A stretch of DNA of 64,000 nucleotides from CAZBSE01 sp964610385 (GTDB taxonomy: Bacteria; Actinomycetota; Humimicrobiia; Humimicrobiales; Humimicrobiaceae): positions 1 to 64,000 of the forward strand of contig CAZSXW010000007.1 of assembly GCA_964610385.1 (NCBI GenBank). Reading direction: 5' to 3'. The notes below the pieces were generated by a model, which searched no databases, was not told the origin of the DNA, and saw only the letters and a list, made by a program, of their open reading frames with translations. A program made the position numbers and the translations under genes. Shown here piece after piece: positions 17,256-26,734 of this stretch. The number at the start of each line of letters is the position of its first letter. The first letter of the stretch is position 1.

Positions 17256-17303
17256 ATGAATAAAATAAATTCATTTCATTTAAAAAGAAAGGAGGAAAAA
17301 TGA
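17256..17303 (+). CDS. 15-codon leader ORF overlapping the binding-protein start
   Basis: ATG at 17256 follows GGAGGTG (17245-17251) and encodes MNKINSFHLKRKEEK. The TGA (17301-17303) overlaps the ATG of the binding-protein gene (17300-17302). Length and overlap match the copy at 15777-15824. An alternative ATG four bases earlier gives only three codons. Confidence 0.4.
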   Translation: MNKINSFHLKRKEEK

Positions 17304-18373
17304 GGAAAATATTGAGCTATGTCTTAGCAGTTTTATTAATAGCAGCAATGTCGGTATTATTCTTTAGTGGTTGTCAAAAAGGTGGGGAAGCAGCAGCAGC
17401 AGAAGAAGAAGAAGAGACAACTACAGAAGAGGTAGCAGCAGCAGAAGAAGAAGAAGAAACAACTACAGCAGCTGAAGAAGAAATAAAAATAGGACTGGAT
17501 GTTAAATCATTAGATAATCAAGTTTTTGTTAATGTTTTAGAATCAGCCAGAGAAGAATGTGATAATAGAGGTTGGGAACTGATCGATGTGGAATCTGCAA
17601 ATGATATTGAAGGGCAACAGCAACTTGTGGATGATTTAGTAATTCAAGGTGTTGATGCAATTATTATGTTTGCAACCACTGATGCAGAATCGATGGCGGG
17701 TGTAGTTCAGTCAGCTGTAGATGCTGGTGTACCTGTAATAGCATTAGATGATAGCATACTTGGCGCAGAAGTGAGTATTTATAAAGCTGAACCTTTTAAT
17801 TCTGGGGAAATACAGGCTCAATATGTAGTTGATAATATTGGAGAAGAGGGAATGGTTTGTATAATATGCGGTCTGCCCGGTCAAACGTGTGCTTTAGAAA
17901 GAGTAAATGGAATGATGAGCATACTTGACGAATATCCTGGAATTGAAACAGAATTTAAACCCGGTAACTGGTCAACAGAAGATGGAATGGCTATTATGGA
18001 AGATTTTCTAGTCAAATATGATAAAATAGATGCAGTTATTGGTGGTAATGATTTGGAAGTTTTAGGTGCGATAGCTGCTGCTGAAGCTGCTGGAAGATTA
18101 GATGAAATACTTATGGTGGGAAATGATTCTATTCCTAGTGCAATTACTTCCATAAAAGAAGGGAAAATGGATGCAACTATTTATGCTGACTCAAAGGAAC
18201 ATGGTGTAGTAGCTATAGAAGTTGCTGAAAAAATATTACAAGGTGAGGATTTTCCATACGGTACAAAATATGTTAATGATGTTAGAGAATATGATTGGGG
18301 TACTGAAAGGGTAATAGGTTTACCAATCTTTTTGCTAACAGAGGATAATGTTTACGATTATTTTCCAGATTAA
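17300..18373 (+). CDS. Sugar-type ABC transporter substrate-binding lipoprotein 2
   Basis: A 357-residue lipoprotein with lipobox FSGC (Cys25), a Glu/Thr/Ala linker and an RbsB-like binding domain. It heads a transport operon: binding protein, terminator-like hairpin, permease, single-domain ATPase. The body matches the paralogue at 14719 closely up to 'QQQLVDDLVIQGVDAIIMFATT' and less after that, so the second lobe, which lines the ligand cleft, has changed most. GGAGG lies just before the ATG. Confidence 0.92.
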   Translation: MRKILSYVLAVLLIAAMSVLFFSGCQKGGEAAAAEEEEETTTEEVAAAEEEEETTTAAEEEIKIGLDVKSLDNQVFVNVLESAREECDNRGWELIDVESANDIEGQQQLVDDLVIQGVDAIIMFATTDAESMAGVVQSAVDAGVPVIALDDSILGAEVSIYKAEPFNSGEIQAQYVVDNIGEEGMVCIICGLPGQTCALERVNGMMSILDEYPGIETEFKPGNWSTEDGMAIMEDFLVKYDKIDAVIGGNDLEVLGAIAAAEAAGRLDEILMVGNDSIPSAITSIKEGKMDATIYADSKEHGVVAIEVAEKILQGEDFPYGTKYVNDVREYDWGTERVIGLPIFLLTEDNVYDYFPD

Positions 18374-18475
18374 ATAATAATTAAACATAGTCTATGATGC
18401 CCTAATATTTTGAGATTCCAGGAGAGTCTAGTATGTTAAGGTATTCAACAAATAGTATTTAGACTATACCTATAT

Positions 18476-18527
18476 AGTAAGAGTCTCACTCTTTTATGTA
18501 AATTGGATAGTGAGGCTCTTACTTTAA
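18476..18527 (+). terminator. Attenuator or terminator between binding protein and permease
   Basis: A 15-nt arm (18476-18490, AGTAAGAGTCTCACT) pairs with 18509-18523 with a single G-T wobble. The loop is 18 nt and a short T-rich tail follows. Placed between a binding-protein gene and its permease, such a hairpin usually lets the binding protein be made in excess. Confidence 0.65.
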
Positions 18528-18567
18528 ATGATTACTTTCGGTAAAATAAAGATATAGAAGGGAATTT

Positions 18568-19560
18568 ATGAGTATTATTCCAAAGAATAATAATTTTGAA
18601 AAAGATAATGGTACTTTAAAAAAAATAATATTATTAACTAACAGATTGGGTGTATTTATTATTTTTTTGTTAATAGTACTCATACTATCAATTTCTACTT
18701 CTAGATTTATGACTATCAGTAATATTATAAATATATTACGCCAAGCTGCCATTATGAGTATTGTCGCCACAGGATTAACTTTCGTTATGGTTGGTGGTGG
18801 TATTGATTTATCTGTTGGTTCAGTTGTTGGTGTTTCATCTGCTGTATTAGGTACCTTAGTAGTTGGTTTTAAAGTAAATGTATGGTTAGCAATATTAATA
18901 GTATTAATAGTTGGCTTAATTATTGGGTTAATAAATGGTTTTTTTATTCATAAATTTGCTCTAGCACCTTTTATTGTCACTTTAGCTGGTCTTACTGCTT
19001 ACCGTGGTATAGCTTATTTAATAACACGTGGATATCCCATTTCAAATATTTCTCCTATTCTACTTTATATTGGTAGAGAATATATCTTCTATGTTCCTGT
19101 TTTGGTATGGATAGCTGCTTTTATTATAATAATAGCGCATATTGTTATGACATACTCAATATATGGAATACGAAATCGTCTAATTGGTACTGATGTACAA
19201 TCTGCTTTTTTAAATGGAATAGATGTAAAAAAGTATAGATTAATAACCTACGGTTTATGTGGCATGCTAGCCGCATTTGCTGGGGTAATGCTTTGTGGAC
19301 GTATAAATTCTGCACAACCTAATGCTGGTAATGGGTATGAGTTAGATGCTATAGCTGCAGTTGTAATAGGTGGAGGTAGTTTATTTGGAGGAGTAGGAAC
19401 GATATGGGGAACAATGATAGGGGTACTAATAACTACCATGATAAGAAATGGTTTAAATCTTTTAAATGTTAGTGTATTTTGGCAATATGTAGCTACGGGT
19501 GTAATAATACTAATAGCAATTTTAATAGATAGCTTCAGAAAGAAAATAGATAAGAAATAA
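18568..19560 (+). CDS. ABC transporter permease (RbsC/BPD_transp_2 family)
   Basis: A 330-residue membrane protein with about nine or ten hydrophobic segments. The family motif 'VGGGIDLSVGSVVG' is near residue 75 and the cytoplasmic coupling region 'GTDVQSAFLNGIDVKKYR' near 210. It forms the channel of a ribose/xylose-type importer, probably as a homodimer. AAGGGA precedes the ATG. Only one permease is present for the two binding proteins. Confidence 0.93.
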   Translation: MSIIPKNNNFEKDNGTLKKIILLTNRLGVFIIFLLIVLILSISTSRFMTISNIINILRQAAIMSIVATGLTFVMVGGGIDLSVGSVVGVSSAVLGTLVVGFKVNVWLAILIVLIVGLIIGLINGFFIHKFALAPFIVTLAGLTAYRGIAYLITRGYPISNISPILLYIGREYIFYVPVLVWIAAFIIIIAHIVMTYSIYGIRNRLIGTDVQSAFLNGIDVKKYRLITYGLCGMLAAFAGVMLCGRINSAQPNAGNGYELDAIAAVVIGGGSLFGGVGTIWGTMIGVLITTMIRNGLNLLNVSVFWQYVATGVIILIAILIDSFRKKIDKK

Positions 19561-19649
19561 AATTTTTAAAATACTTTAACATAAATTAAAAGAAGTTTAA
19601 AAATATAAAATTATTTCTATGATAAAATGAATATCCATGAGGTAGATAT

Positions 19650-20453
19650 ATGGTAAGTTCAAAAGAGAAAAATACCAAGATAAAGGAAAATAAAAAGTTT
19701 ATTTTAGAAATGAAAGGTATAGTAAAGAGATTTGGTGGCATAAAAGCACTAGATAATGTTGATTTTAATATTAAAAAAGGTGAAGTTGTGGGGCTTTTAG
19801 GTGATAATGGTGCTGGAAAATCAACATTGATAAAAATTGTTTGTGGTGTACATCAACCTGATGAAGGAGAAATTTTTTTAGAAGGGAAGGAGATCAAATT
19901 TTTAAATCCACAGCATAGGAGAGAACTAGGCATAGAAACAGTTTATCAGGATCTAGCCTTATTTGGATTACTTGATATTACATCTAATTTATTTGCAGGC
20001 AGAGAAAAATCTAATAAATTTAAGTTCCTTCGTATGAAAGAAATGAATAAGATAGCTACTGAATGTTTAAAAAAAACAGGAATTGCTATTAGATCGGTAA
20101 AACAATCTGTAAATGGTTTATCTGGTGGTCAAAAACATGCAGTTGCTATTGCTAGAGCTGTTTTTCTGACTACAAGGCAGAAAATTCTTCTGTTGGATGA
20201 ACCTACTGCAGGTTTAGGTGTAGAAGAAAGTTCCAAATTGCTCTCACTCGTAAAAAATTTAAGAAAGGTTGGAAAATCTATTGTTATTATAACTCATGAT
20301 CTTGATCATGCCTTTGAAGTAGCTGATAGATTTGTGGTACTAAGAGGTGGTAAGAAGGTTGGAGAAAGATTTGTTAACAAGACAAATAGTGCAGAACTTA
20401 TTGATATGATGGTTGGTGAAAAGAAATTAAATAATAATAGCTATAAGTTATAG
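19650..20453 (+). CDS. ABC transporter ATP-binding protein (single-domain, sugar type)
   Basis: 267 residues with one nucleotide-binding domain: Walker A GDNGAGKST (51-59), signature LSGGQ (157-161), Walker B LLLDEP (180-185) and the switch His in 'ITHDLDHAFE'. RbsA-type proteins carry two such domains in about 500 residues, so this short form should work as a homodimer on the RbsC-like permease. GAGGT lies before the ATG. Confidence 0.93.
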   Translation: MVSSKEKNTKIKENKKFILEMKGIVKRFGGIKALDNVDFNIKKGEVVGLLGDNGAGKSTLIKIVCGVHQPDEGEIFLEGKEIKFLNPQHRRELGIETVYQDLALFGLLDITSNLFAGREKSNKFKFLRMKEMNKIATECLKKTGIAIRSVKQSVNGLSGGQKHAVAIARAVFLTTRQKILLLDEPTAGLGVEESSKLLSLVKNLRKVGKSIVIITHDLDHAFEVADRFVVLRGGKKVGERFVNKTNSAELIDMMVGEKKLNNNSYKL

Positions 20454-20611
20454 GATTTTCTTATTTTATATATAACTTTCCAAATATTAAATACAGTATA
20501 CTCAATTGGTTAGAAAAAATTATATTTTTTATAATATAATTAATTAATCTGACTATAATTTTAATTGTTAAATTGCTATATTGCTATAATAATTCAGTCG
20601 GAGGTATCTAA

Positions 20612-21772
20612 GTGCAAGTTAAAAAAAATATAGGAGTAGGAATTATTGGAGCAGGCTTTATTGGAGAATTGCATATAGAATCTTTAAGAAGAATTCCCAA
20701 CGTAAAAGTAATAGCACTTGCTGAAGCCAATAAAGAATTAGCAGTAACAAAAGCAGAGCAATTAAATATATCTAAAATCTATACAGATTTTCAAAAACTG
20801 ATAACAGATGAAGATGTAGACGTTACTCATATTGCAACACCAAATTACCTGCATTATGAGCAGGTATTATTTGCTTTAAAATGTAACAAGCATGTTATTT
20901 GTGAAAAACCATTAGCATTAAACTCAAATGAAACAGCAAAACTTTATGAGTTATCGAAAAAAATAAAGGTTGTAAATGCTGTAAATTTTAATTGTCGGTT
21001 TTATCCTCTGGTTAAAGTTATGAAAGACATGATTAAAAATGGTCATTTGGGAGAAATATATGCAGTGACAGGTTCATTTCTGCAAGATTGGATGATTAAA
21101 GAATCTGATTATGACTGGCGTGCTGATCTCAAACTCGGAGGTAAAACTCAAGTTGTAGCGACTATAGGTTCTCATTGGATTGATTTAGTACAATACTTAG
21201 TAGGTTTAAAAATTGAAAGTGTATGTGCTGATTTTCAAACTGTACATAAAATCCGTAAGAGAAAGACGTCTGATGATAAGGGTAATATCCATGAGGAGGA
21301 TGTAAATGTGTATAGTGAAGATTTTGCAAATATTTTATTTCGATTTTCAAATAACATTCCAGGAAATGTTGTCTTCTCTCATGTTAGTGCTGGTAAAAGA
21401 TTAGAGCTTAGAATTGGGATTTACGGTTCGAAATGTTCACTTGAATGGAATTCAGAGCAACCAAATCATCTTTCTATAGGCTTTAGAGACAAAGCTAACC
21501 AAATATTGATCAAAGATCCCAATTTAGTTAAATCAGAATTAAGGCCATACTTTAGTCTTCCTGGAGGTCATATAGAAGGATATGCAGATACTTTTAAACA
21601 AAACTTTAAAAGCATATATAAAAATATTTATGAAGAGCGTGTTAGTCAAAAAGAGCAAGAATTTGCAACTATAGCTGATGGACATGATGTACAGTTAGTT
21701 ATCGATACTGCTTTTGAAAGCGCTATGAAAAGAAAGTGGTTAAAAGTTGATAGAAATTATGAAAAACAATAG
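20612..21772 (+). CDS. Gfo/Idh/MocA-family oxidoreductase 2
   Basis: 386 residues. Rossmann loop GAGFIG (13-18), EKP at 98-100, and the active-site region 'GGKTQVVATIGSHWIDLVQYLVG'. It is longer than the one at 13131 and related to dehydrogenases of C6 sugars, inositols and glycosides. Start is GTG with CGGAGG (20599-20604) 7 nt before. Its stop lies 17 nt before the HyuB gene, so the two are co-transcribed. Confidence 0.9.
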   Translation: MQVKKNIGVGIIGAGFIGELHIESLRRIPNVKVIALAEANKELAVTKAEQLNISKIYTDFQKLITDEDVDVTHIATPNYLHYEQVLFALKCNKHVICEKPLALNSNETAKLYELSKKIKVVNAVNFNCRFYPLVKVMKDMIKNGHLGEIYAVTGSFLQDWMIKESDYDWRADLKLGGKTQVVATIGSHWIDLVQYLVGLKIESVCADFQTVHKIRKRKTSDDKGNIHEEDVNVYSEDFANILFRFSNNIPGNVVFSHVSAGKRLELRIGIYGSKCSLEWNSEQPNHLSIGFRDKANQILIKDPNLVKSELRPYFSLPGGHIEGYADTFKQNFKSIYKNIYEERVSQKEQEFATIADGHDVQLVIDTAFESAMKRKWLKVDRNYEKQ

Positions 21773-21789
21773 GATAGGGAGAGAGATTT

Positions 21790-23529
21790 ATGAAACAAAA
21801 GATTAACCCAATACTATTCTCAGTTTTGCTATCACGCTTAGCAGCTATTGGACATGAGATGTCAATTACCATGGAGCGCACTGCTAGAAGTTCTATTTTA
21901 AATGAATCTAAGGATTTTTCCTGTTCTATTTTTAATGGAAATGGACGGCTTATTACTCAAGAAGAGGAAGTATTACCTATCCATACAGTAGCCGGAGCGT
22001 TAGTATTAAAAGAGATAATTAAGGATTTTAAAAATGATATTAATTCTGGCGATATTTATATTTGTAATCATCCTTATAGGAATGGTTCTCATTTAGCAGA
22101 TTTATCTATGGCTTGTCCTGTTTTTTATAAGGATAAATTAGTGTTCTGGACTATGACAAGAGCACATCATTTAGATATTGGTTCTCCCCTTCCTTCTGCA
22201 TGCAGGGCTGATGCACCTGATATATTTTCTGAAGGGTTAAAAGTACCTCCTCTTAGAGTCTATAAAAAAAATAAAGAAATCTATGATGTTGTAAATCTAT
22301 ATAAGAGCAACGTTCGCTACCCCGACATGTGGCATGATGATATGCGAGCACAGGTAGCATCCGTTCGAATAGGTGAAAAGAGGTTAGTGGAACTTTGTAG
22401 AAGATATTCTCCTGAATTAATAACTGTTTATACGGAGGAGATGATAAATTATTCAGATCGAATGATGAGTGAAGAAATTAGAAATATGCCAAACGGAAAA
22501 TATTATGGGAGTGCTTATTCAGATAATGATGGAGTTGGTAATGAGAATGTTTTAGTTAAGTGTAAATTAACAATTAAAGATGATATCATCGAAGTAGATT
22601 TAAGTGAAAGCCAAGATCAAACGAAGGGGTCAACAAACAGTAGTTGGGGAAATACATATGCTCAAGTAGGGACGGCTATTCTTTCTTGTGTAAATCCTAA
22701 TATTCCAAGAAATGACGGGTGTCTCCAGCATATTAAAGTTAAAGCAAGAAAGGGATCAGTGGTTAATCCAATTTATCCCGCTGCCACATCTAACTGTACT
22801 ATTGTTATTGGTGATACAATATGCGAAGTTGTATGGAAAGCATTGTCACAATGTATTCCCTACAATACGCCTGCTGGCTGGGGAAAGCAATCAGGGACTA
22901 ATTTGCAGACATCAGGCATTGATTATAGAAATGGTAAACCGTATGGGTATCAGACCTTTAAAGCCTCTTCAGGAGGAGGTGCTATATGGGGGCATGATGG
23001 ATGGAATACTACCCTTACGATGACAACATTAGGAGCTACGAAATGTCAGGGAGTAGAAGCTGAAGAGATGACCGCTCCTCATCTTATACTTCTTCATGAA
23101 TTATGGGAAGATTCTACTGGCCCTGGAAAATGGCGAGGTGGATTTGGATCGAAGTTGGTTATGAAAGGGGTTAAACATGATATGACCTGTGTTTTTTTTG
23201 GTGATGGATTTAAACACCCACCTCATGGGATACTCGGTGGTATGCTCGGCAGAGGTGGTTATCACTTTGTAGAGGATAAAGAAGGAAAACGAACATATTA
23301 TGATTGCAATGGAATGTTTGTTTTACACAAAGATGAGACTTATTATGGCTTTGCATCAGGTGGGGGTGGAGTTGGTAATCCCAAAGAAAGAGATATTGAA
23401 AAAGTATTAAGTGATGTTAAAGACGGCCTTATATCTATTAAATCAGCTAAAAAGGATTATGGCGTTGTTATAAAATTGAGTACTTTTGAAGTTGATTGTG
23501 AAAAAACTAAAAAAAATCGTGAAAGTTAA
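21790..23529 (+). CDS. Hydantoinase B/oxoprolinase-family subunit (HyuB-like)
   Basis: 579 residues. Recognised by the family pattern: 'HEMSITMERTARSSI' near the start, 'EEVLPIHTVAGAL', 'NHPYRNGSHLADLSMACPVF', 'SPLPSACRADAPDIFSEGLK' and the C-terminal glycine-rich 'ASGGGGVGNP'. With HyuA it forms ATP-dependent amidohydrolases or carboxylases (hydantoinase, 5-oxoprolinase, acetone carboxylase group). The reaction here is unknown. The gene precedes hyuA, the reverse of the more common order. Confidence 0.9.
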   Translation: MKQKINPILFSVLLSRLAAIGHEMSITMERTARSSILNESKDFSCSIFNGNGRLITQEEEVLPIHTVAGALVLKEIIKDFKNDINSGDIYICNHPYRNGSHLADLSMACPVFYKDKLVFWTMTRAHHLDIGSPLPSACRADAPDIFSEGLKVPPLRVYKKNKEIYDVVNLYKSNVRYPDMWHDDMRAQVASVRIGEKRLVELCRRYSPELITVYTEEMINYSDRMMSEEIRNMPNGKYYGSAYSDNDGVGNENVLVKCKLTIKDDIIEVDLSESQDQTKGSTNSSWGNTYAQVGTAILSCVNPNIPRNDGCLQHIKVKARKGSVVNPIYPAATSNCTIVIGDTICEVVWKALSQCIPYNTPAGWGKQSGTNLQTSGIDYRNGKPYGYQTFKASSGGGAIWGHDGWNTTLTMTTLGATKCQGVEAEEMTAPHLILLHELWEDSTGPGKWRGGFGSKLVMKGVKHDMTCVFFGDGFKHPPHGILGGMLGRGGYHFVEDKEGKRTYYDCNGMFVLHKDETYYGFASGGGGVGNPKERDIEKVLSDVKDGLISIKSAKKDYGVVIKLSTFEVDCEKTKKNRES

Positions 23530-23570
23530 TAGCTCAATTTAAGCAATTTCCTAGAAAGTCAGGTGAAGTA

Positions 23571-25637
23571 ATGAAATACAAGGTTGGTATTGATATTGGT
23601 GGAACATTTACAGACTTAGTGGTTTGTGACTCAGAAGGATCAATTGAACTTGGTAAGGTCCCTAGTCGTCCAGAGGATCCTGGTAGTGCTTTATTGGAGG
23701 GATTGGAACTGTGTGCAGATCAATTAAATATAGATTTCAATGAATTTGTGAGTAATATTGGTATCTTAGTTCATGGTACGACTGTGGGAACGAATGCGGT
23801 TTTGAGCAAAGTCGGCCCCAAAACTGGTTTAATATGCACTAAAAATTTTCGAGATGTTCTACTTCTTAGAGATGGATACAAGCCAAACCGTTGGAATCTA
23901 AAAATGGATCCACCTGAACCCTTTGTACCAAGATATTTAACCTTTCCTGTAGAAGAGAGGATAAATTCTGAGGGTGAAATTATCAAGTCCTTAAATGAAG
24001 ATGATGTTATTAAGGCTGGTAATTTTTTTAGAAAAAATGAAGTAAAAACAGTTGGCTGTTGTTTGATATGGTCTATAGCTAATCCAGAACACGAAAGAAA
24101 GATTGCTGAAATTTTCAAGAAAAAATTTAAAGATATAATAATTTCAATAAGTACAGATATTCAACCGATAATGAGGGAATGGCAGAGAAGCTGTACAATA
24201 GTATGTAATGCTTTTTTAATACCGATAATGTCTGAGTATCTAAATAATATTTCACAAATGTTGTCTAAAATCGGCTTTAGAGGTCATTTATTAATAGTCC
24301 AATCAAATTCTGGGATTACATCGGTTGAGCAATTGAAATTAAAACCAGTTAATCTGCTAATGTCCGGTCCTTCTGTTGGCCCAAATGCTGGCTTGTATTA
24401 CTTGAAACAATTAAATACAAAAGATGGAATTGTTATAGATATGGGTGGTACAAGTTTTGATATTAGTGTTGTAACTGATGGAACTATTAGAACTATCAAA
24501 CAACTAAATATAGGAGAAATGCCTATATTAGTCCAAGCTGTTGATGTTAAAAGTATTGGAGCAGGTGGCGGCAGTATTGCATGGGTTGATAAAGGGGGCG
24601 CTCTTCATGTTGGACCTAAGAGTGCAGGATCTGAACCTGGTCCAGCATGTTATATGAAAGGTGGTATAGAACCAACAGTAACGGATGCAAATGTACTGCT
24701 GGGTTATATCAACCCTGATTTTTTCCTTGGAGGAAGAATGAAGATTGATTCTTCATTATCATATAAAGCAGTTAAAGATAAAATTGCAGATACATTAAAA
24801 ATAACTGTTAAAGAAGCAGCACTGGGAATCTATAAAGTTGTAAACAATAATATGGTTGGTGCTATACGAGCAATTCTTGCTGAAAGGGGGATTGATCCTC
24901 AGGACTATAATATGATAGTAGGAGGAGGTGCAGGTGCTATTCATGCGTCAGTGATTGCGAAAGAGATTGGAATAAGCAGACTAATAATACCTAGATCTGC
25001 AAGTCAATTATGTGCTTTTGGTCTAGTGACAACTGATATAAGACATGATTATGTTCGTAATTACACTTGTACAAGCACAAATGCTAAAGCAGAAGATTTA
25101 AATAAAATATATGAAGAGATGGAAAAAGAAGCTAAGAAAGATATGGAAGATATTAGAGGTAGAAATACTAATATTCGATTTATAAGATCAGCTGATATTA
25201 AATATCCATATCAAGTCTATGAATTAAATGTAGAAATTACATTAGGGATTATAAAACAAGAAGATATTCAAAAAATAACAAATAATTTTCATGATCTCCA
25301 TGAAAAAATTTATACATATGCCATTAGGGATAGTTTATGTCAATTTGTTGCACTAAGACTTTTGGCAATTAGTGAAGTTGAAAAGGTTAAAGCTTTGGAG
25401 CATAAAATTAGTAAAGAAAGCCCTGAAATTGCTAAAAAAGGATACAGAAAATTGATAATGGATGATTCAGAATCATTATGTTCTGTGCCCATATACAATG
25501 GTGATCTGCTAAAAGCTGGGATGAAAATAGAAGGGCCAGCTGTAGTTGAAGAGGTAGCAACTACTATTTTATTGATTCCAAACAGTATATTGTATGTTAA
25601 TAAATGGAGTGATTATGAAATAAAAATTGTTAATTAA
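23571..25637 (+). CDS. Hydantoinase A/oxoprolinase-family subunit (HyuA-like)
   Basis: 688 residues. An ASKHA-type ATPase domain with the N-terminal phosphate loop GIDIGGTFTD, a second 'DMGGTSFDISVV' loop in the middle and 'GGGAGAIHA' further on. It provides ATP-dependent activation for the HyuB partner encoded 41 nt upstream. The ribosome site AGGTGA precedes the ATG. Length agrees with the HyuA family rather than with fused eukaryotic oxoprolinases. Confidence 0.9.
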   Translation: MKYKVGIDIGGTFTDLVVCDSEGSIELGKVPSRPEDPGSALLEGLELCADQLNIDFNEFVSNIGILVHGTTVGTNAVLSKVGPKTGLICTKNFRDVLLLRDGYKPNRWNLKMDPPEPFVPRYLTFPVEERINSEGEIIKSLNEDDVIKAGNFFRKNEVKTVGCCLIWSIANPEHERKIAEIFKKKFKDIIISISTDIQPIMREWQRSCTIVCNAFLIPIMSEYLNNISQMLSKIGFRGHLLIVQSNSGITSVEQLKLKPVNLLMSGPSVGPNAGLYYLKQLNTKDGIVIDMGGTSFDISVVTDGTIRTIKQLNIGEMPILVQAVDVKSIGAGGGSIAWVDKGGALHVGPKSAGSEPGPACYMKGGIEPTVTDANVLLGYINPDFFLGGRMKIDSSLSYKAVKDKIADTLKITVKEAALGIYKVVNNNMVGAIRAILAERGIDPQDYNMIVGGGAGAIHASVIAKEIGISRLIIPRSASQLCAFGLVTTDIRHDYVRNYTCTSTNAKAEDLNKIYEEMEKEAKKDMEDIRGRNTNIRFIRSADIKYPYQVYELNVEITLGIIKQEDIQKITNNFHDLHEKIYTYAIRDSLCQFVALRLLAISEVEKVKALEHKISKESPEIAKKGYRKLIMDDSESLCSVPIYNGDLLKAGMKIEGPAVVEEVATTILLIPNSILYVNKWSDYEIKIVN

Positions 25638-25697
25638 AATAGTTAATTTTTATTTTAATAGATAAAAATAATATTTAGTAACTGGAGGAATATTTAA

Positions 25698-26489
25698 ATG
25701 CAAACCAATTTAAACCTACAGAACAAAGTAGCTATTGTTACTGGAGCTGCAAGAGGCATAGGGATGGGAATAGCTAAAAAACTGGCGAAACATGGGGCAA
25801 GAGTGGTTTCAGTAGATATTATAGAGGGTTTTGAAGAATCTTATCTGAAAGAAATAGGAAAAATAGCTCCAAATCCAGGCTTTGCTTTAAAAGTGGATAT
25901 CTCATGTTTAGAAGAAGTAAAACATATGGTAGCTACAGTAATAAATAAACTAAATAGAATAAACATACTGGTGAATGCTGCTGGTATACTCTGTGAAGAG
26001 CTGGCTATAGATTTGGATGAAAAAGACTGGGATAGACTAATGAGTATAAATGCAAAGGGTGTATTTATGTGCTGTAAGTATGTAGCTAAGGAGATGATTA
26101 AAAATAAAAGCGGAAAAATTATAAATATATCCTCACAGCAGGCTGTTCATGGTGTTAAAGAGAATTCTGCTTATGCAGCTTCAAAAGCAGCAGTTCTTAG
26201 GTTTACACAGGTGCTTGCAATAGAATTAGCACCATATGGAATTCAGGTTAATAGTGTATGTCCTGGTATTACGATGACAGATATGATTAAACAAAGCAAC
26301 CGTAAATTTGCATTAAAAATGGGTATAGATGAAAGTGCATTGATGAAAAAAATAACTGAAAATATACCAGTGGGAAGATTGGCTACTCCAGAAGATATTG
26401 CAGGATTAGTAGGATACTTAGCCTCTAGTGAATCAGATTATGTGTCAGGAGCTGCGATTTTGATAACAGGGGGCTTAACATGCAATTAG
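25698..26489 (+). CDS. Short-chain dehydrogenase/reductase (SDR) 2
   Basis: 263 residues. TGAARGIG (15-22), NAAG (93-96), Ser145/146, Tyr159, Lys163 and the C-terminal 'SGAAILITGG'. A classical NAD(P)-dependent SDR, likely acting on a polyol or sugar acid. GGAGG precedes the ATG. It follows HyuA by 60 nt and ends the HyuBA transcription unit before a 245-bp AT-rich gap with the DeoR promoter region. Confidence 0.9.
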   Translation: MQTNLNLQNKVAIVTGAARGIGMGIAKKLAKHGARVVSVDIIEGFEESYLKEIGKIAPNPGFALKVDISCLEEVKHMVATVINKLNRINILVNAAGILCEELAIDLDEKDWDRLMSINAKGVFMCCKYVAKEMIKNKSGKIINISSQQAVHGVKENSAYAASKAAVLRFTQVLAIELAPYGIQVNSVCPGITMTDMIKQSNRKFALKMGIDESALMKKITENIPVGRLATPEDIAGLVGYLASSESDYVSGAAILITGGLTCN

Positions 26490-26672
26490 TCCTCGTCTTG
26501 AATGGAGCAATATTTTATTAAATTTTTATAGATTTATATTTTATATTCTATTTTATAAAAATATGAATTTTTAAAGATAAAGCTTGACTACTAATAGTTT
26601 ATATATTATTATACATTTAAAAACATAAATATATATTAATAGTAAACGAAATATTTATAAACATGAATTAAA

Positions 26673-26711
26673 AAGAACATATTTAAACATTTAAATAAAA
26701 AATTATAAAAT
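26673..26711 (+). promoter_or_regulatory. Operator-like site upstream of the DeoR gene
   Basis: AAGAACAT (26673-26680) followed by AAACATTTAAAT and TTATAAAAT resembles the shared promoter block of the three other genes, but lacks a clear TTGACA. It would fit autoregulation by the DeoR protein. Confidence 0.4.
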
Positions 26712-26734
26712 ATCTTCTAAGAAAAGGAGAGAAT

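Larger units (their letters stand above)
17144..17500 (+). repeat. Inverted repeat arm B (promoter + leader + signal/linker coding)
   Basis: Reverse-complement partner of 15578-15947. Recombination between the arms would flip the 16062-17054 dehydrogenase and leave both binding-protein genes intact. Confidence 0.85.
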
